Below, piece by piece: positions 46,830 through 57,886 of a stretch of 64,000 bases of DNA (position 1 is its first letter; each line of letters opens with the position of its first letter). This stretch comes from Daedaleopsis sinensis (lineage: Eukaryota; Basidiomycota; Agaricomycetes; Polyporales; Polyporaceae). A model generated the notes under the pieces. It made no database searches and had not been told where the DNA came from. It saw only the letters and a list, made by a program, of their open reading frames with translations. The translations under genes and the position numbers were made by a program. The stretch spans positions 4,030,001-4,094,000 of the forward strand of contig CM066304.1 of the NCBI GenBank assembly GCA_033807695.1, read 5' to 3'.

Positions 46830-47861
46830 ATGGGTTTCACTGCGATTGTTGCCTTTGTGGCACTGGCACTCGCGCTTCCACCATACCTTCTGGCCGCGCG
46901 TGAAGAGCTCCAACGACGGCTTTGGCAGCGACAAGTTACTGCCTCTCTCCGTGCAGGCGACGCACGCCGTGCCGAGACCCGCCAACGCCTGGAGGTTATG
47001 GGAGTTGTTCTTGAAGTTGCCGGACGTCGTCTTCAGGAACGTCACGCAGCTCGTCACGATGCCAGGCCTGGCATGACGAACACCGAGGAACCATCGAATG
47101 CTGAAGACTGGGTCACAGTCAATAGGTGCGTGGTCTATGTTCGCCCTTGAGGCTGCCACGGCCACGTCTCTGACAATTTTTACAGTCATGACGCTGCCGC
47201 CTCTCAGCGTGGTCGACAGCCTCACACCTACCCTCCCAACGCTGTTCGGGCGTCGGGCGTGGCTGTTGGCAATCCGAAGAGGACCGTCCAGGCGTTGGGC
47301 GCAGATTCTGGCCATCAGGAAACAACTGTCCGAGCGTCGGGCACTCCTGCTAGCGGTCAGCAGACGATCACTCGACCGTCGGCTACCGCACCGCGATTGC
47401 GTGCTGCGGTCCCGCCCGCCCATCCCGCTGGGTCCTCGACCAACACGAGCGCACAGTCCGTACGGGTACGTCAAGTAACGGCCGCTTATGTTAATACACG
47501 GACGCTGATTTTGAGCTAGCCGATTGGACGAACCACCGTCTGGAGGGATGGTGTATGTATGGGGTTCTATACTACATCTGGACCCACCGACCTCGACACC
47601 CCTCCCGGTCCTCCCATTCTCCGCGACGCTGTCGAAGGAGATGTCTACCGTCACATCTCGACGGTTGCAGGCAACGCCGTGAACACCGTCCTCTGGCTTC
47701 GTGCAGTCTATGATGGTCAGGCCTTCTGGATGCGTGTCGACGACACATATAGACGTTCCGACGGGGCGAGGCTCGAGTTCTCAGCTACCGATGCCCGTCC
47801 ACGTTGGGTCCTTAACCCAGCGTATGGAGCCCCTCCATTCGCTCGCCAACGGTCCATGTAA
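46830..47861 (+). CDS. Tandem anchored paralogue 2, 305 aa
   Basis: Exons 46830-47125, 47186-47465 and 47520-47861 join in frame to 305 aa. The start MGFTAIVAFVALALALPPYL is a membrane anchor or signal, followed by a basic helical part (RRLWQRQVTASLRAGDARRA), then a Thr/Ala/Gly/Ser-rich linker (RASGTPASGQQTITRP). The C-terminal domain reads GDVYRHIS, then TVLWLRAV, AFWMRV, YRRSDGARLEFS and PRWVLNPAYG. It has the same residue order as paralogues 1 and 3. Anchor, linker and domain order are identical in the three genes, and all are on the plus strand within 5 kb. Function is unknown. Confidence 0.7.
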
Positions 47862-48318
47862 ATCGTGCGTGCTACTATAATCTTCCTCCCTTGCTTCATC
47901 AGTGTTTGCCTGCCTGCCTGCCGACTCTGTACGTACATGACGTTATTCTCGCTCCATGCTTCCCTCCATGTATATCCGCGTTCTGTCTTGCCTCTCGATT
48001 GTCAGCATCTGTTATGTCCACATGTATCGTATCCTACTACACGTACTATTATGACATTATTCTCTACCGAGTGCTCTAGTGGGACCGCGCCGGCCAGAAG
48101 GTCATCTGTACAGTGACGAGTAGTTGTGCGTACTTGCGTACTAGAACCTTGGTGGACGGTGAACTTAGCGTCAAAAGCGGTGGGGTACTAAGCGCCTGTC
48201 AATCCTTTGAGCGTCTTTCGCCTCTTGTTCCTTTGACCTCCGCCATGCACGTCGTCAGCCATGCACCTCAGCACTTCTGCATCGGCAAGGCAGGACCTGT
48301 CCACTACACAACGTCAAC
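47862..48318. other. Spacer between tandem paralogues 2 and 3
   Basis: No gene is recognised. The pyrimidine-rich stretch after 47880 resembles a fungal 3' untranslated region and promoter. Confidence 0.45.
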
Positions 48319-49449
48319 ATGCACACCCTCATGACAATACTCGTCCTCGTCGTCCTCAGTTCGACAATCTTCTTATGGTTCCTTATGAATAAGAGACGAC
48401 CTCCGCCCAAGTCACGTCCCGGCTTCGTGTTCCACGCTTCGACTAGGGTCAGGGCACACCATACGACCAACCTAGTATTCTCGGTTCCCTGCCCTCCCGA
48501 GTTCCATCATGAACGCGAATCCACTATCTCGCGCGATTTTTCACGCAGACGAGCACGAAGGTGAGGCTGCCAGATCTATCGCCACATCTCGAGCCACTGA
48601 TGTAGATGGCTCTTCTGTAGCCCTGCTGTGCAGGAGAAGACGAGGATCAATAGGCTCCCCGACGCTGCCCGCTCTAGTGCGGACATCATCACATCCAGTG
48701 CAGCTTCCAAAGTTGGTTTCAACGCCCCGCCTTCAAGATCGACTGTCGACGCTGCCTCGCCGGTTGCCACTCACCCTCGACGAGCACAGGCATTACACAT
48801 AGTTCCCGTCGCTGCGGTTACAGAGGCTGAGCTCGCGCTTGCAACTCGGGAGAACCTGTCGCAAGAGGAGAGTGATTCAGAGGTGAGCTGAGATCCACTT
48901 AGTCGTCCTGCGGAGGGGTCATTTCTCTGCCATTTGTAGACTGCTCGTCGGCGACCTGAACCCCCCATGCCGCCCTCCAATGGCAACCTCTTAGTAAGTT
49001 GCTACCTACATGCCGCAGGCCAAAGCTGAGACCATACATAGCACCTCGTCAGGCTTAGCCGTAAGCGACCAGATAGCCAGGACCCCACTCAGTCGATTAT
49101 CACGTACTGGTTCGAGACCCATGGGCAGGATTTCATTCAGAGGCCGCCTGCGTTTGTTGGGGACGACATCGCCGTTGGCGACTTGTTCTATCACCGCAAC
49201 ACCCGTGATCCCAAGCAGTCGCAGCTCTGGATTTGGAGCATCGACCCTAACCAAGACGCTGAACCCTACTGGAAGGGTGTCAATATAGGTTATCGGCGAC
49301 AGGACGGAAGACGGTTGACGTTGTCGAATGTGCGCAAGGTGCCGTCTTGGGTGCGCTTAGACTATTACACTCGACGCGGCGTCGAAAGTATGTTCCGTGC
49401 ACGATTCTACAGACTCTCCACTGAACCTTCTCTGCCAGATCGTTTGTAA
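48319..49449 (+). CDS. Tandem anchored paralogue 3, about 295 aa
   Basis: Exons 48319-48560, 48621-48882, 48940-48993 and 49129-49449 are in frame. A small extra exon (49031-49060) is possible, and an intron from 49391 to 49438 near the end would keep the same stop. The start MHTLMTILVLVVLSSTIFLW is a membrane anchor followed by a basic patch (NKRRPPPKSRP), a Ser/Ala-rich linker, and the C-terminal domain: GDLFYHRN, SQLWIWSI, PYWKGV, GYRRQDGRRLTLS and PSWVRLDYYTRRG. This is the clearest match to paralogue 1. No named family. Linkers are unrelated in sequence while the terminal domain is kept, which suggests that selection acts on the domain. Confidence 0.65.
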
Positions 49450-49703
49450 TGGTGCCTACGATGCGCGGCTGTGGGGAAGGACTAGTGCATACATAATCAG
49501 TGTGCGTCGCGAAGTCCAGGCGACTTGCGACTTATTCCTGTTTGAACTCCTTATGTCAATAATCATCTTTTGTGGGACGCCTTTGTGACGTTGGACATCA
49601 GGCTTCTCATCCCGCTGTGCTTGAGCTCACGTTCATCTACCACCACCCTCATCTCTCGATCGCCATCCCAAAAACAGATCGTGCTCACGCAGTGCCCTCC
49701 TCC

Positions 49704-51500
49704 ATGGATGATACAAGACTCAGCAGTCTTAAGGTGCTCCCAGACGGTGACGCCCTTAGTGGTTGCGAAGTGCCACCCGTTTATCGACTCTCTGATCCAA
49801 TTATTGCGCAACTGTCAGGAATCGCGTATGTACCCCATAGAATAATCTCTTCGTACAGAGACTGACTATCTTCGCTTGCGGTAGTGAGCTCAGTAGCATC
49901 GAAGACGCGAGTGAATGGGAAGCAAATTTTGGGGAAGCGCTTGAGGAGCTCGGAAAGTTGAACTCTTGCACCGCGGCGCTATTCAAAGCGGTGTTGCGAA
50001 ACATACGAACGCAGGTAGGTGTGGAATATGTATCGCATACATGCATGGTTGGGAATTTACTCGTGGGCAGAAAATCTTGGGCGACCGTTTGACTACAGTT
50101 GAGAGTGAGCATGTTGTCGCCAAGAACGACGTCGAAAATACTCTGCGATCGCTGAGGTTGGGCGTTCGTCAGGCTCAAGGTGCGTCGCTTAATGACTTCG
50201 TTGCATGGTGCTTAACACACACTGTAGGAACTGCAAAGGGAGAACACCGCATGTTCGAGAAATTCCAAGCGCAAGTTACGGACGACCTTGAAGCATTGCA
50301 GAACAAGATCACGAAGTTAGAGATCGAGAATGGGGTACTGCGAGGCCAGCTTGGGACCATGAAGAAGGATCTGTCTGACGTAAACGCAATACTGTCCTCG
50401 ATTCAGGAATGGGCCGGCAAAACCGACCGAGCACTCGAGCAACTAGAAGATGATGGCGTGCACCTGCACACTGTCGTCGCTAAGTTGGAAAGTCACAGCT
50501 GTGAAGATATTCAACTCTTGCGTTTCCCCAACCCCATAGCCTCGGATGGTGACGAAGTTCATTTCCTTCCATCTTCGAGTCCGACATCGGACGAATCTTC
50601 GGTGTCATCTGCCCTTCGCAATGACCTCTGCTCGCTGACATCCTCCCCTCCACACGACTCTTCGCATGCATCCCCATCCCCTAGCCTGTCATCTGGCAAC
50701 GGCAGTGGACAGAAATCTTCAGGCGAGGATATGTCCGACTTGTCATTATCGCAGTGGGATATGTCAACACAAAGCACTACCTCTGACTTGCCCGGTATAG
50801 TCTTAGTGAGTACTATACCGTTCAGAATCTTTTGCAATGTATCTCACGATTACCGTAGGGCACGCTTCAAGCGTCTTCTGTTGTGTGCTCCGAGACTCGT
50901 GATGGGTTCCTTGCGGTAGGTCATCTATGTCTCACGAAACCCCAGCTTCGTGCCCCTCCCATCTGTTCGCACCGGCCGGTAGCTGATCCGGGACTCAAGC
51001 TTCCCTTTCCAAAGGGCCAGCCGTCAGCATACCGCCTGAATGTCATCCCGTCGAAACAACAGTTCGTAGGCTTCACAACCAGTGAATTTGTATCGCTGTG
51101 TGGTGCTATCGTCATCGCGCATTTCTTGGTGAGCCACGATCTCCCACCTTATTATGATGCGCTCACCCATTCATTATCTTGGCTTCAGGCACTCGCTCTT
51201 CTGAATACGCCGGATCATCGCAACGCCACCGATGACGACCAAGATCAGGCCAATCAGGCTGTACATGATCAGTGTCAGCGTTTCACCACGGTCCCCAATG
51301 ACGTGAGTTCTGTCTTACGACTGCTCTACAAATCCTGAACTGTCCGTCTCCAGCTCGATGAGATCGCTGTGTACCTGTTTATGTGCACGATCTACTTAGT
51401 CCTTGGACTGCTTGCCTGGTTGGGAGACGAGGAAACATCCGACTTGCTCGATGCCGGTGCTGGTGATCACCCGATCTGGGAGGCTGCAATGCGCGGTTAA
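49704..51500 (+). CDS. Coiled-coil protein with C-terminal membrane helices, 489 aa
   Basis: Seven exons (49704-49825, 49885-50014, 50071-50179, 50228-50805, 50859-51128, 51189-51302, 51354-51500) join in frame to 489 aa. It starts MDDTRLSSLKVLPDGDAL. Residues about 50-210 are a coiled coil (heptads in FQAQVTDDLEALQNKITKLE and VNAILSSIQEWAGKTDRALE). A Ser-rich acidic disordered region follows. A hydrophobic segment (FVSLCGAIVIAHFL) and a second, stronger one (VYLFMCTIYLVLGLLAWLG) lie near the C-terminus, ending in an acidic tail (DEETSDLLDAGAGDHPIWE). This layout (large cytosolic or nucleoplasmic coiled coil, one or two helices, short luminal tail) resembles tail-anchored linker proteins such as KASH proteins, potential SUN partners. 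No KASH-type Pro-Pro-x-x end is present, so that link is speculation. Confidence 0.72.
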
Positions 51501-51777
51501 CGTTGATGTTGTTAACACCAGCCTCTCACGATATGTACGTCGTCCTATCATCAATGTATAACTTCCTTTGCTGGTCAAGATATGTGCCTTAGCTCCACCA
51601 GCCATAGTAAGTGTTCCCACCGTCTCAGGTTCACAATCTTTCCGGATTGCCGTTTGATTAAGATCTTGCCATCCTCCGACTCTCCGAGTCCGTCTCGTTA
51701 TCTCACCCCCTCTACTTCTCGCTCTGTCCTGCCCTTGTGCAGATCATCCACACCGACTGTGTCTCCCACCTTCGAAT

Positions 51778-54700
51778 ATGTCTGCACCGGCAGGCAAACA
51801 CATATGCACTTGTACCTTGTGCATCAAGAAGATTTGGACTGATCGTGAAGGACGGGAGCATGCGGGAAGCCTTTACTCAAGGGTCAAGACCTTGGAACAG
51901 CATGCCTTAGCTGATTTGGCGCGAGAAGAGGCACAGACCGGTGGCCCAATCCTTCTTGCCACCGTCTCCGAACCATCCTCGTCACAACCTCTCGGGTTAC
52001 CAGAGCGTCCGGGCGACCACTCCACGCCGGATGAGATCTACGAGGAAGAGGTGAGCAAAGCTTTCGACGAGGGATTAGCATCGATTTATACGCTCTGTGT
52101 AACAGGAAGTATCTCCTTTCCATGAACACGACTCGACACCGGGTGACTCTGGCAAGCCTGCACCGAGCAAGGTATGTCGATAGTATGCATTCGGTGACCA
52201 CTGGGATCTGCATCTGACTTGAGCTCCTTTACAGCACGACTGTACGAACCGTCTGCGACTGCTTTCAGGGATTCAGTCGACCCTCGATGCGCACCGTAAA
52301 CTCATTCCCAGCAGGCTGAACTTGGATTTCTCTCACGTGCCGCATACGACGACGATATCTGATCCAGTTCCAGAGCCAAGAGGCACGAAGGCGCAGAACG
52401 GACTGTACTGCAATATCCGTAGCAAACTTGAGGAACTTGACCGGAATGTCAAACACCTCGAGCCGATCGGTGACAAGGACCTCGACCGTCGTCGTGAAGT
52501 ATTACTTCACACAATTAACGTAAACTTGAGACTCCTAGACCAGCATCGAGACGACGCTTGGACAGAGTTTCTCCTCACGCGTCTTCTCCAGGAGTCCTCG
52601 CCTGGTCACAGCCCTGTCATCATCAAAGACTGTACGTTGGTTCACCGCATTGAATGAGGGCGCGGAACTCAGGTCTCGAGCGGCTCGATCACTGCAGCCA
52701 TTCATCTTGGCGGCTTTGCTTGTGGCGGTCGTACTTCACGCGCTCGCCCAGGCTGCACACCTCGACGTCGCTTTCCTACTCACGGGGATGAAAGCGATCC
52801 TGTGTGGCGCGTTTATGTGGTCGAACGGCTCCCTCTCCCTTCCCGCCGCGCTCACCGACATGCAAATAGACATGGTGAACGCGATTCCTACAGACATTCG
52901 AACCGTCCTCTCGAAGCTTGATCTTGAACCCGTCATCATCCGGTACGCCGTCTGTCCCAAATGCCGCGCGACATACGCCCCCAACGACAAGAAACCACTT
53001 GATCCATACCCTCGACGTTGTACCTTTCGGAGGGTTGACGGGAGCCTCTGCAAGGAAAGTGTGGTTACTTCGAAGGAATCGCAGGATGGTCGTGTCAAGT
53101 AAGATCCTATACCGCCGCTCCTCCTAGTGCTATGCTAATGCGCTGAGTCGTTCATGTGGTAGGTATGAGCCGATACGGGTTTTCCCATATCGCTCTATGC
53201 AGGGCTGGATAGCTGAGCTGTTCCAACGGCCACAACTCGCGGCGCTAGCTCGCGGTGCATGGAGACCTGAGGAACGCGCATCCGGACGATGGAAGGATAT
53301 CTGGGATGCTCCCGTGCTGCGAAGTTTCCTAGGGCCGGATGGCAAGACACCTTTCTCCTCCCAACCGGAGGGATCCGTCCATCTTGTCTTCTCTCTCTTC
53401 GTCGACTGGTTCAATCCGTTCGGGAACAAAAAGGCTGGCAAGTCGCACTCTGTTGGCGCCATCTACCTAGCTTGTCTCAATCTCCCTCCCGACATACGAT
53501 ACCGTCCCGAGAACATCTATCTCGCAGGCATTATTCCCGGGCCACACGAACCAGAGCTTCATCAGCTCAATCAATTCCTTCGACCGCTTATCGACGAGCT
53601 CCTCATCTTGTGGTCCCGAGGAGTTTATCTCACATCCACAGGCGCAGATGGAGCTTCGCTTCTAGTTCGTGCCGCCATCATACCTCTTGTCTGTGATCTC
53701 CCTGCTCTGAGAAAGGTCGCCGGGTTTGCCGGTCATTCATCAGCGCACTTCTGCTCTTTCTGCCGGCTGCCTCGCAAGGGTATAGCCCAGCTAGACCGGT
53801 CGAAGTGGCCGCGCCGGACGCGTGCACAACACCATGCTCGTGCAGAGGAGTGGAGGCAGGCGACTACTGAGAAGGAGCAGATTGACCACTTCAAGAAACA
53901 CGGTGTTCGGTGGTCTGAGCTCCTTCGTCTGCCTTACTGGGATCCTACACGGTTCGCGCTGGTCGACGCCATGCACAACCTCTTCCTCGGTGAATTGCGT
54001 CATCACTGCCGAGACTTCTGGGGAATCGACATCAAGGATAAGTCATCCGACTCGCCGAAGATAGATCCTCACACACCGGAGGAGCAAGAAACATGGTTAC
54101 GGACGACAGCGAGGTTGATTCGGCAGCACGATCCTCAATCGCAGAAGAAACTTCAAAACCAGGTTCGCAAGGGATACATCGCGGCAATCGCAGTCATGAA
54201 TGATGTCGTTCCCCTCGCTGGCTTCACGAAACGCCACTATATTGAGGCACTGTATGAGTGGGTAAGTACTTTGATCATATCATTGTCGTCTAAACTCTGA
54301 TGTCTCTTTTGAGTGGGAGAACACGAAACCTGCCGAAGTCCAATTACCGCCTGTGTTCCAGGAGTCGACACGCGATTTCCACTATATTCGAGACGAACAC
54401 GACATCTCGAAGTTTAGAATCTTGGATCAAGTTACTCTTGCCTGTATTCGCGATGACATCCAGAAGACGGTTCTTCCTTCTTGGATAGGTCGTGTCCCCA
54501 AGAACTTCGGCAGTCCATCGCATGGGAAGCTGAAGGCCGATCAATGGCGTACCGCATGTTTGGTAAATCTGGTTATCACCCTCGTCCGCGTGTGGGGGGC
54601 GTCCGACGCAACCGCAAGGCAGAAGACCCTTATGAAAAACTTCTTGAACCTTGTCCGTGCTGTAGACCTGGCGACAAGACGCTCGATGGACTTGGAACGC

Positions 54701-55766
54701 GCGGAGAAGTTTGACCGGTACATGCACGACTATCTCCTCGAGCTTACAGAAGTATTCCAGCACAAGCTCGTACCGAACCATCATCTTTCTCTTCATCTTC
54801 GTGAATGTCTAGAGCTCTTCGGACCTGTACATGCCTGGTGGGCCTTCCCCTTCGAGCGCTTCAACGGTATCATACAGAATCTGAACACGAACAGCAAATC
54901 GAGTACGTGTTCAGATGCGATCCTCCATATATATATACTAATGCTATGCGACCAGATGATATGCCCATGACGTTCATGCGATACTTCTATATCGGAGCAA
55001 ACTTGCGCTGGATGATAGCGACAACTACGTGGCCGAAAGCAGCTCCTTTCGAGGCGATGGTCGAGTCATACAACAAGACGTTCCGTGATGCCGCACGCAC
55101 CAACCCCAGGTTAGCCCATCTACGTCCGTTCGGTGGAAGCGCCGCAGACACTCTCCCCCCTTACTCTGAGGAGGCCGCTACAACATTGACCCGCAACATC
55201 TACGACAGCCTGCTTGCACGAGTTAGCCATCTAGTCGGCCCTTGCTACTCCTCTATGTTTGCTCTATCCGACAATCGCCCTGGCCTTTCTGATACCGTCA
55301 ATATTCTGCGTACTCTCAACTACGGGGATATCAAGTTCGGTACAAAGAAGGTGCAGAAGCGCAATTCATTCGTCACATTCCGTGTACCCGATGGCGACGT
55401 CTCTGAGCGGTCACAGGCCCCACGCGCAGGACAGATCCGCGAGATCTTTCTGCACGTTCGCCTGGAGAACTCCCTGCCAGTAGCCCAGCCTTTCTTTGTC
55501 GTGGATGAATTTGCCCCTCTATCTCGCACGCACGCATCCGCAGACCCATTCCGCAAGTATGAAGACCTCGACGCCTGGCTCTGTTACAACCGCTCTACAA
55601 CTCATCCTCACGTCCTTGCACTCGAAGATATCCAAGCTCACTTCGCCGCTCTGACTTACACACCGACAGACATAGGCGAGGAATGCATTGTCGTGCGTTC
55701 CCTGGACAGGGTAAGCTTGACACGACTGGTGACATAACTCTGGTCTGACATCGTCTACAGTCGTAG
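51778..55766 (+). CDS. Plavaka-type (CACTA, Tnp2-like) transposase, about 1,200 aa
   Basis: Seven exons (51778-52050, 52106-52171, 52235-52631, 52681-53098, 53163-54261, 54314-54902, 54956-55710 plus TCG-stop at 55761-55766) stay in frame for about 1,200 aa. Reading through the last donor would stop at 55737 instead. The N-terminus has a Cys finger (HICTCTLCIKK). In the middle are paired Cys (CPKCRATY, RRCTFRRVDGSLC). The catalytic part follows the Plavaka pattern: DWFNPFGNKKAGKSHSVGAI with the first Asp, IPLVCDLPALRKVAGFAGH, a second Cys-x2-Cys (CSFCRLP), RWSELLRLPYWDPTRFALVD, MHNLFLGELRHH, and AWWAFPFERFNGIIQ with the final Glu. No stop or frameshift interrupts it, so it is probably active. 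It cuts and joins DNA at the element ends. It lies just inside the right terminal repeat and reads outward. Confidence 0.92.
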
Positions 55767-55928
55767 ACAGTTTCGTGGCATCACTAGTGCTTCAGAACGA
55801 CATCAAATCTAGCCTTCAACTCTGACTCGAGCATAGCCAGGCTTGCCGCAGGCTCGACTCGAGCGACCTCGTCCAGTGTCCCTCGTTTCCCGTGGTGCCG
55901 CATTGGCTCAACTCGAGAGACCTCGTCG

Positions 55929-57516
55929 CCGCGCGGGCTCGACCCGGGCGACCTCGTCGAGTGTCGATTCATTTGGAGTGGAGTGGTGCCGCACGGGCTC
56001 GACTCGAGCGACCTCGTCGAGTGTCGCTCGTTTCGCTAGTCTCGTGCACGGACTCATGCCGCGGCGACCTGTCCTACCCGGATGCCCGTCGCGTCGTTCC
56101 GTCTAGTGCGAACCCGAGTCGCACGGACCCGTCCCGCGCGAACTCGAGCCGCGCGGTTCTGTTCTGCGCGGACTCGAGCCGCGTCCCTCCGTCTGGTACG
56201 AAGCGTGCTGCACGGACTCGTGTCGCGCCGATATGTCCTGTGGGGACTCGTGTTGTGTTGCGCCGACTCGTCCTGTGCGAATTCGAGTTGCGCCGACATG
56301 TCCTGCGCGGACTCGTGTGTCGCGCCGACCTGTTCTGCGCGGACTTGCGTCGCGTCGTTCCGTCTAAAAGTGCGAACTCGAGTCGCGCCGCGCCGCGCAG
56401 TGTCGTGCGAACTCGAGTCGCGCCGCGCCGCGCAGTGTCGTGCGGACTCGAGTCGCGCCGCGCCGCGCAGTGTCGTGCGGACTCGTCTCGCGCAGACTCG
56501 AGACGCGTCGTGCCGCCCCGTCTCGCACCTCATGCCGCGCCGCCCCGTCTCGCGCGGACTCGTGTCGTGCCGCGCCGCCCCGTCTTGCGCGGACTCGTCT
56601 CGTGCCGCGCCGCCCTGTCTCGCGCGGACTCGTGTCGTGCCGCGCCGCCCCGTCTTGCGCGGACTCGTCTCGTGCCGCGCCGCCCTGTCTCGCGCGGACT
56701 CGTGTCGTGCCGCGCCGCCCCGTCTCGCGCGGACTCGTGTCGTGCCGCGCCGCCCCATCTTGCGCGGACTCGTGTCGCGCTGCGCCACCTCGTCTTGCGC
56801 GGACTCGTCCTCGCGCCGCGCCACCTCGTCTTGCGCGGACTCGTCTGCGGACTCGTATGCGGCCCCGTGGTTTCGCGCGCGTCGTTCATGGGGCACCGCG
56901 GAGGCACACTCTGTATGACCTCCTGGGCTTGGGTCGCCTTTCGCTCCTTTCAGCAGCTCATTTCTCTACCCGAGAACTTGAACGGTGTGCCAGATCTGAT
57001 CGCATGCGTATTGCCTTGAGGGATAAGAAACCTATACACCAGGTGGATAGGCATTGCATAGCTGGATCAAAGGTTACTTACAAACTGACAATGCACTGAC
57101 TTCATTGTTAATCTTTGGGAACTTCATAGCACGCCTGTATGCTAGATCAATAGGCGGCCAATAGGCGCTCTATAGGCGGTCAATAGGCGGTCAAAGGGTA
57201 ACTTATCGCACGGTGTATAAGTCTGCACACATTGAGTCTATAGGTAACCAGGCAGTGTAGGTTATAGGCGAGCGATAGACAAACTAGAGCATGCCTTTTC
57301 GCTAGTGCTACTAGTGACAATAACCAGCCTATTGAACCAGATCACAGGCGACGCATACTTTTTCTATCGCCTTGTCCAATACCTGTGACATAGGGGCCGG
57401 ATAGTTATCCTTTAGAATCGGTCGATAAGGGACTTATAGTCGTGCAATTTTTAAACTGCACAGGACAGCTATCGCACGGCTATCGCCCAGTGCGGAATCG
57501 GGGGCTGCACGGTGTG
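55929..57516 (-). repeat. Right terminal inverted repeat, about 1,588 bp
   Basis: This is the reverse complement of 28939-30521. Extra diverged copies of its inner unit (ggctcgactcgagcgacctc) continue inward to about 55850 in this copy only. It ends at GGTGTG (57516). The equal lengths of the 35-bp arrays in the two copies indicate recent origin or active homogenisation. Arg/Ser-rich frames across it are not genes. Confidence 0.93.
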
Positions 57517-57519
57517 CCC
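57517..57519 (+). other. Target-site duplication, right copy (CCC)
   Basis: It matches the triplet at 28936-28938 directly outside the left terminus. Confidence 0.7.
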
Positions 57520-57886
57520 GATCTTGAGTTGGGCGCTAGAAGTGTGGGGAGGGCGCACGTGCACGACGCCGGACTGCTAATATGACGCCGATTCGACTCA
57601 CTGTCAATTCCGGGTCCTTCAGCCATCCTTCAGTTGGCCATAAGTAACTTATTCCTCTTCGTTCCTTCGCCCTTCGCTGCCCTCTCCCCACCACCGAGTC
57701 GTCCTTGTTGTTGTTGTTGCTCTTGTCGTCGTCGTCGTCGCTCTCGCCCTCTTCGCCGTCGCCCTCAGCCTCATCACAAAGTGAGGCTTATCGTTGCGCC
57801 CCACCGCGCGCAACGTCCTACGAACAGCCCGACCGGTAAGGGAGTCGTCAGGACTCCTGGTCGCTGTTCGTCCCGACCCCCCCTGC
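57520..57886 (+). promoter_or_regulatory. Remaining promoter and leader of the IBTK-like gene
   Basis: About 370 bp separate the transposon end from the ATG. A CACGTG E-box-like site lies near 57557, and strong pyrimidine-rich and cgtcgtcgtcg tracts follow from 57650 to 57790. Anything further upstream was displaced 28.6 kb by the insertion. Confidence 0.5.

Larger units (their letters stand above)
28936..57519. mobile_element. Giant Plavaka/CACTA-class DNA transposon, 28,578 bp plus target duplication
   Basis: The element runs 28939-57516. Its two ends are inverted copies of each other over about 1.58 kb, beginning exactly at CACACCGTGCAG (left) and ending at CTGCACGGTGTG (right). Beyond these points the flanks differ, except for the triplet CCC on both sides (28936-28938 and 57517-57519). 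A 3-bp target duplication and 5'-CAC...GTG-3' ends are the hallmark of the CACTA superfamily. The element encodes a complete Plavaka-type transposase immediately inside the right repeat. Together these make one coherent element, with about twelve cargo genes. Plavaka elements are known from agaricomycetes. A cargo of this size and kind, with such long inverted repeats, is not something I recognise. Confidence 0.9.

Noticed and set aside
55892..57099. Arg/Ser-rich proteins of 220-375 aa in several frames
   Set aside because: They lie in the 35-bp tandem array of the right terminal repeat. Equivalent frames exist on the opposite strand and in the left repeat, and no domain is present.
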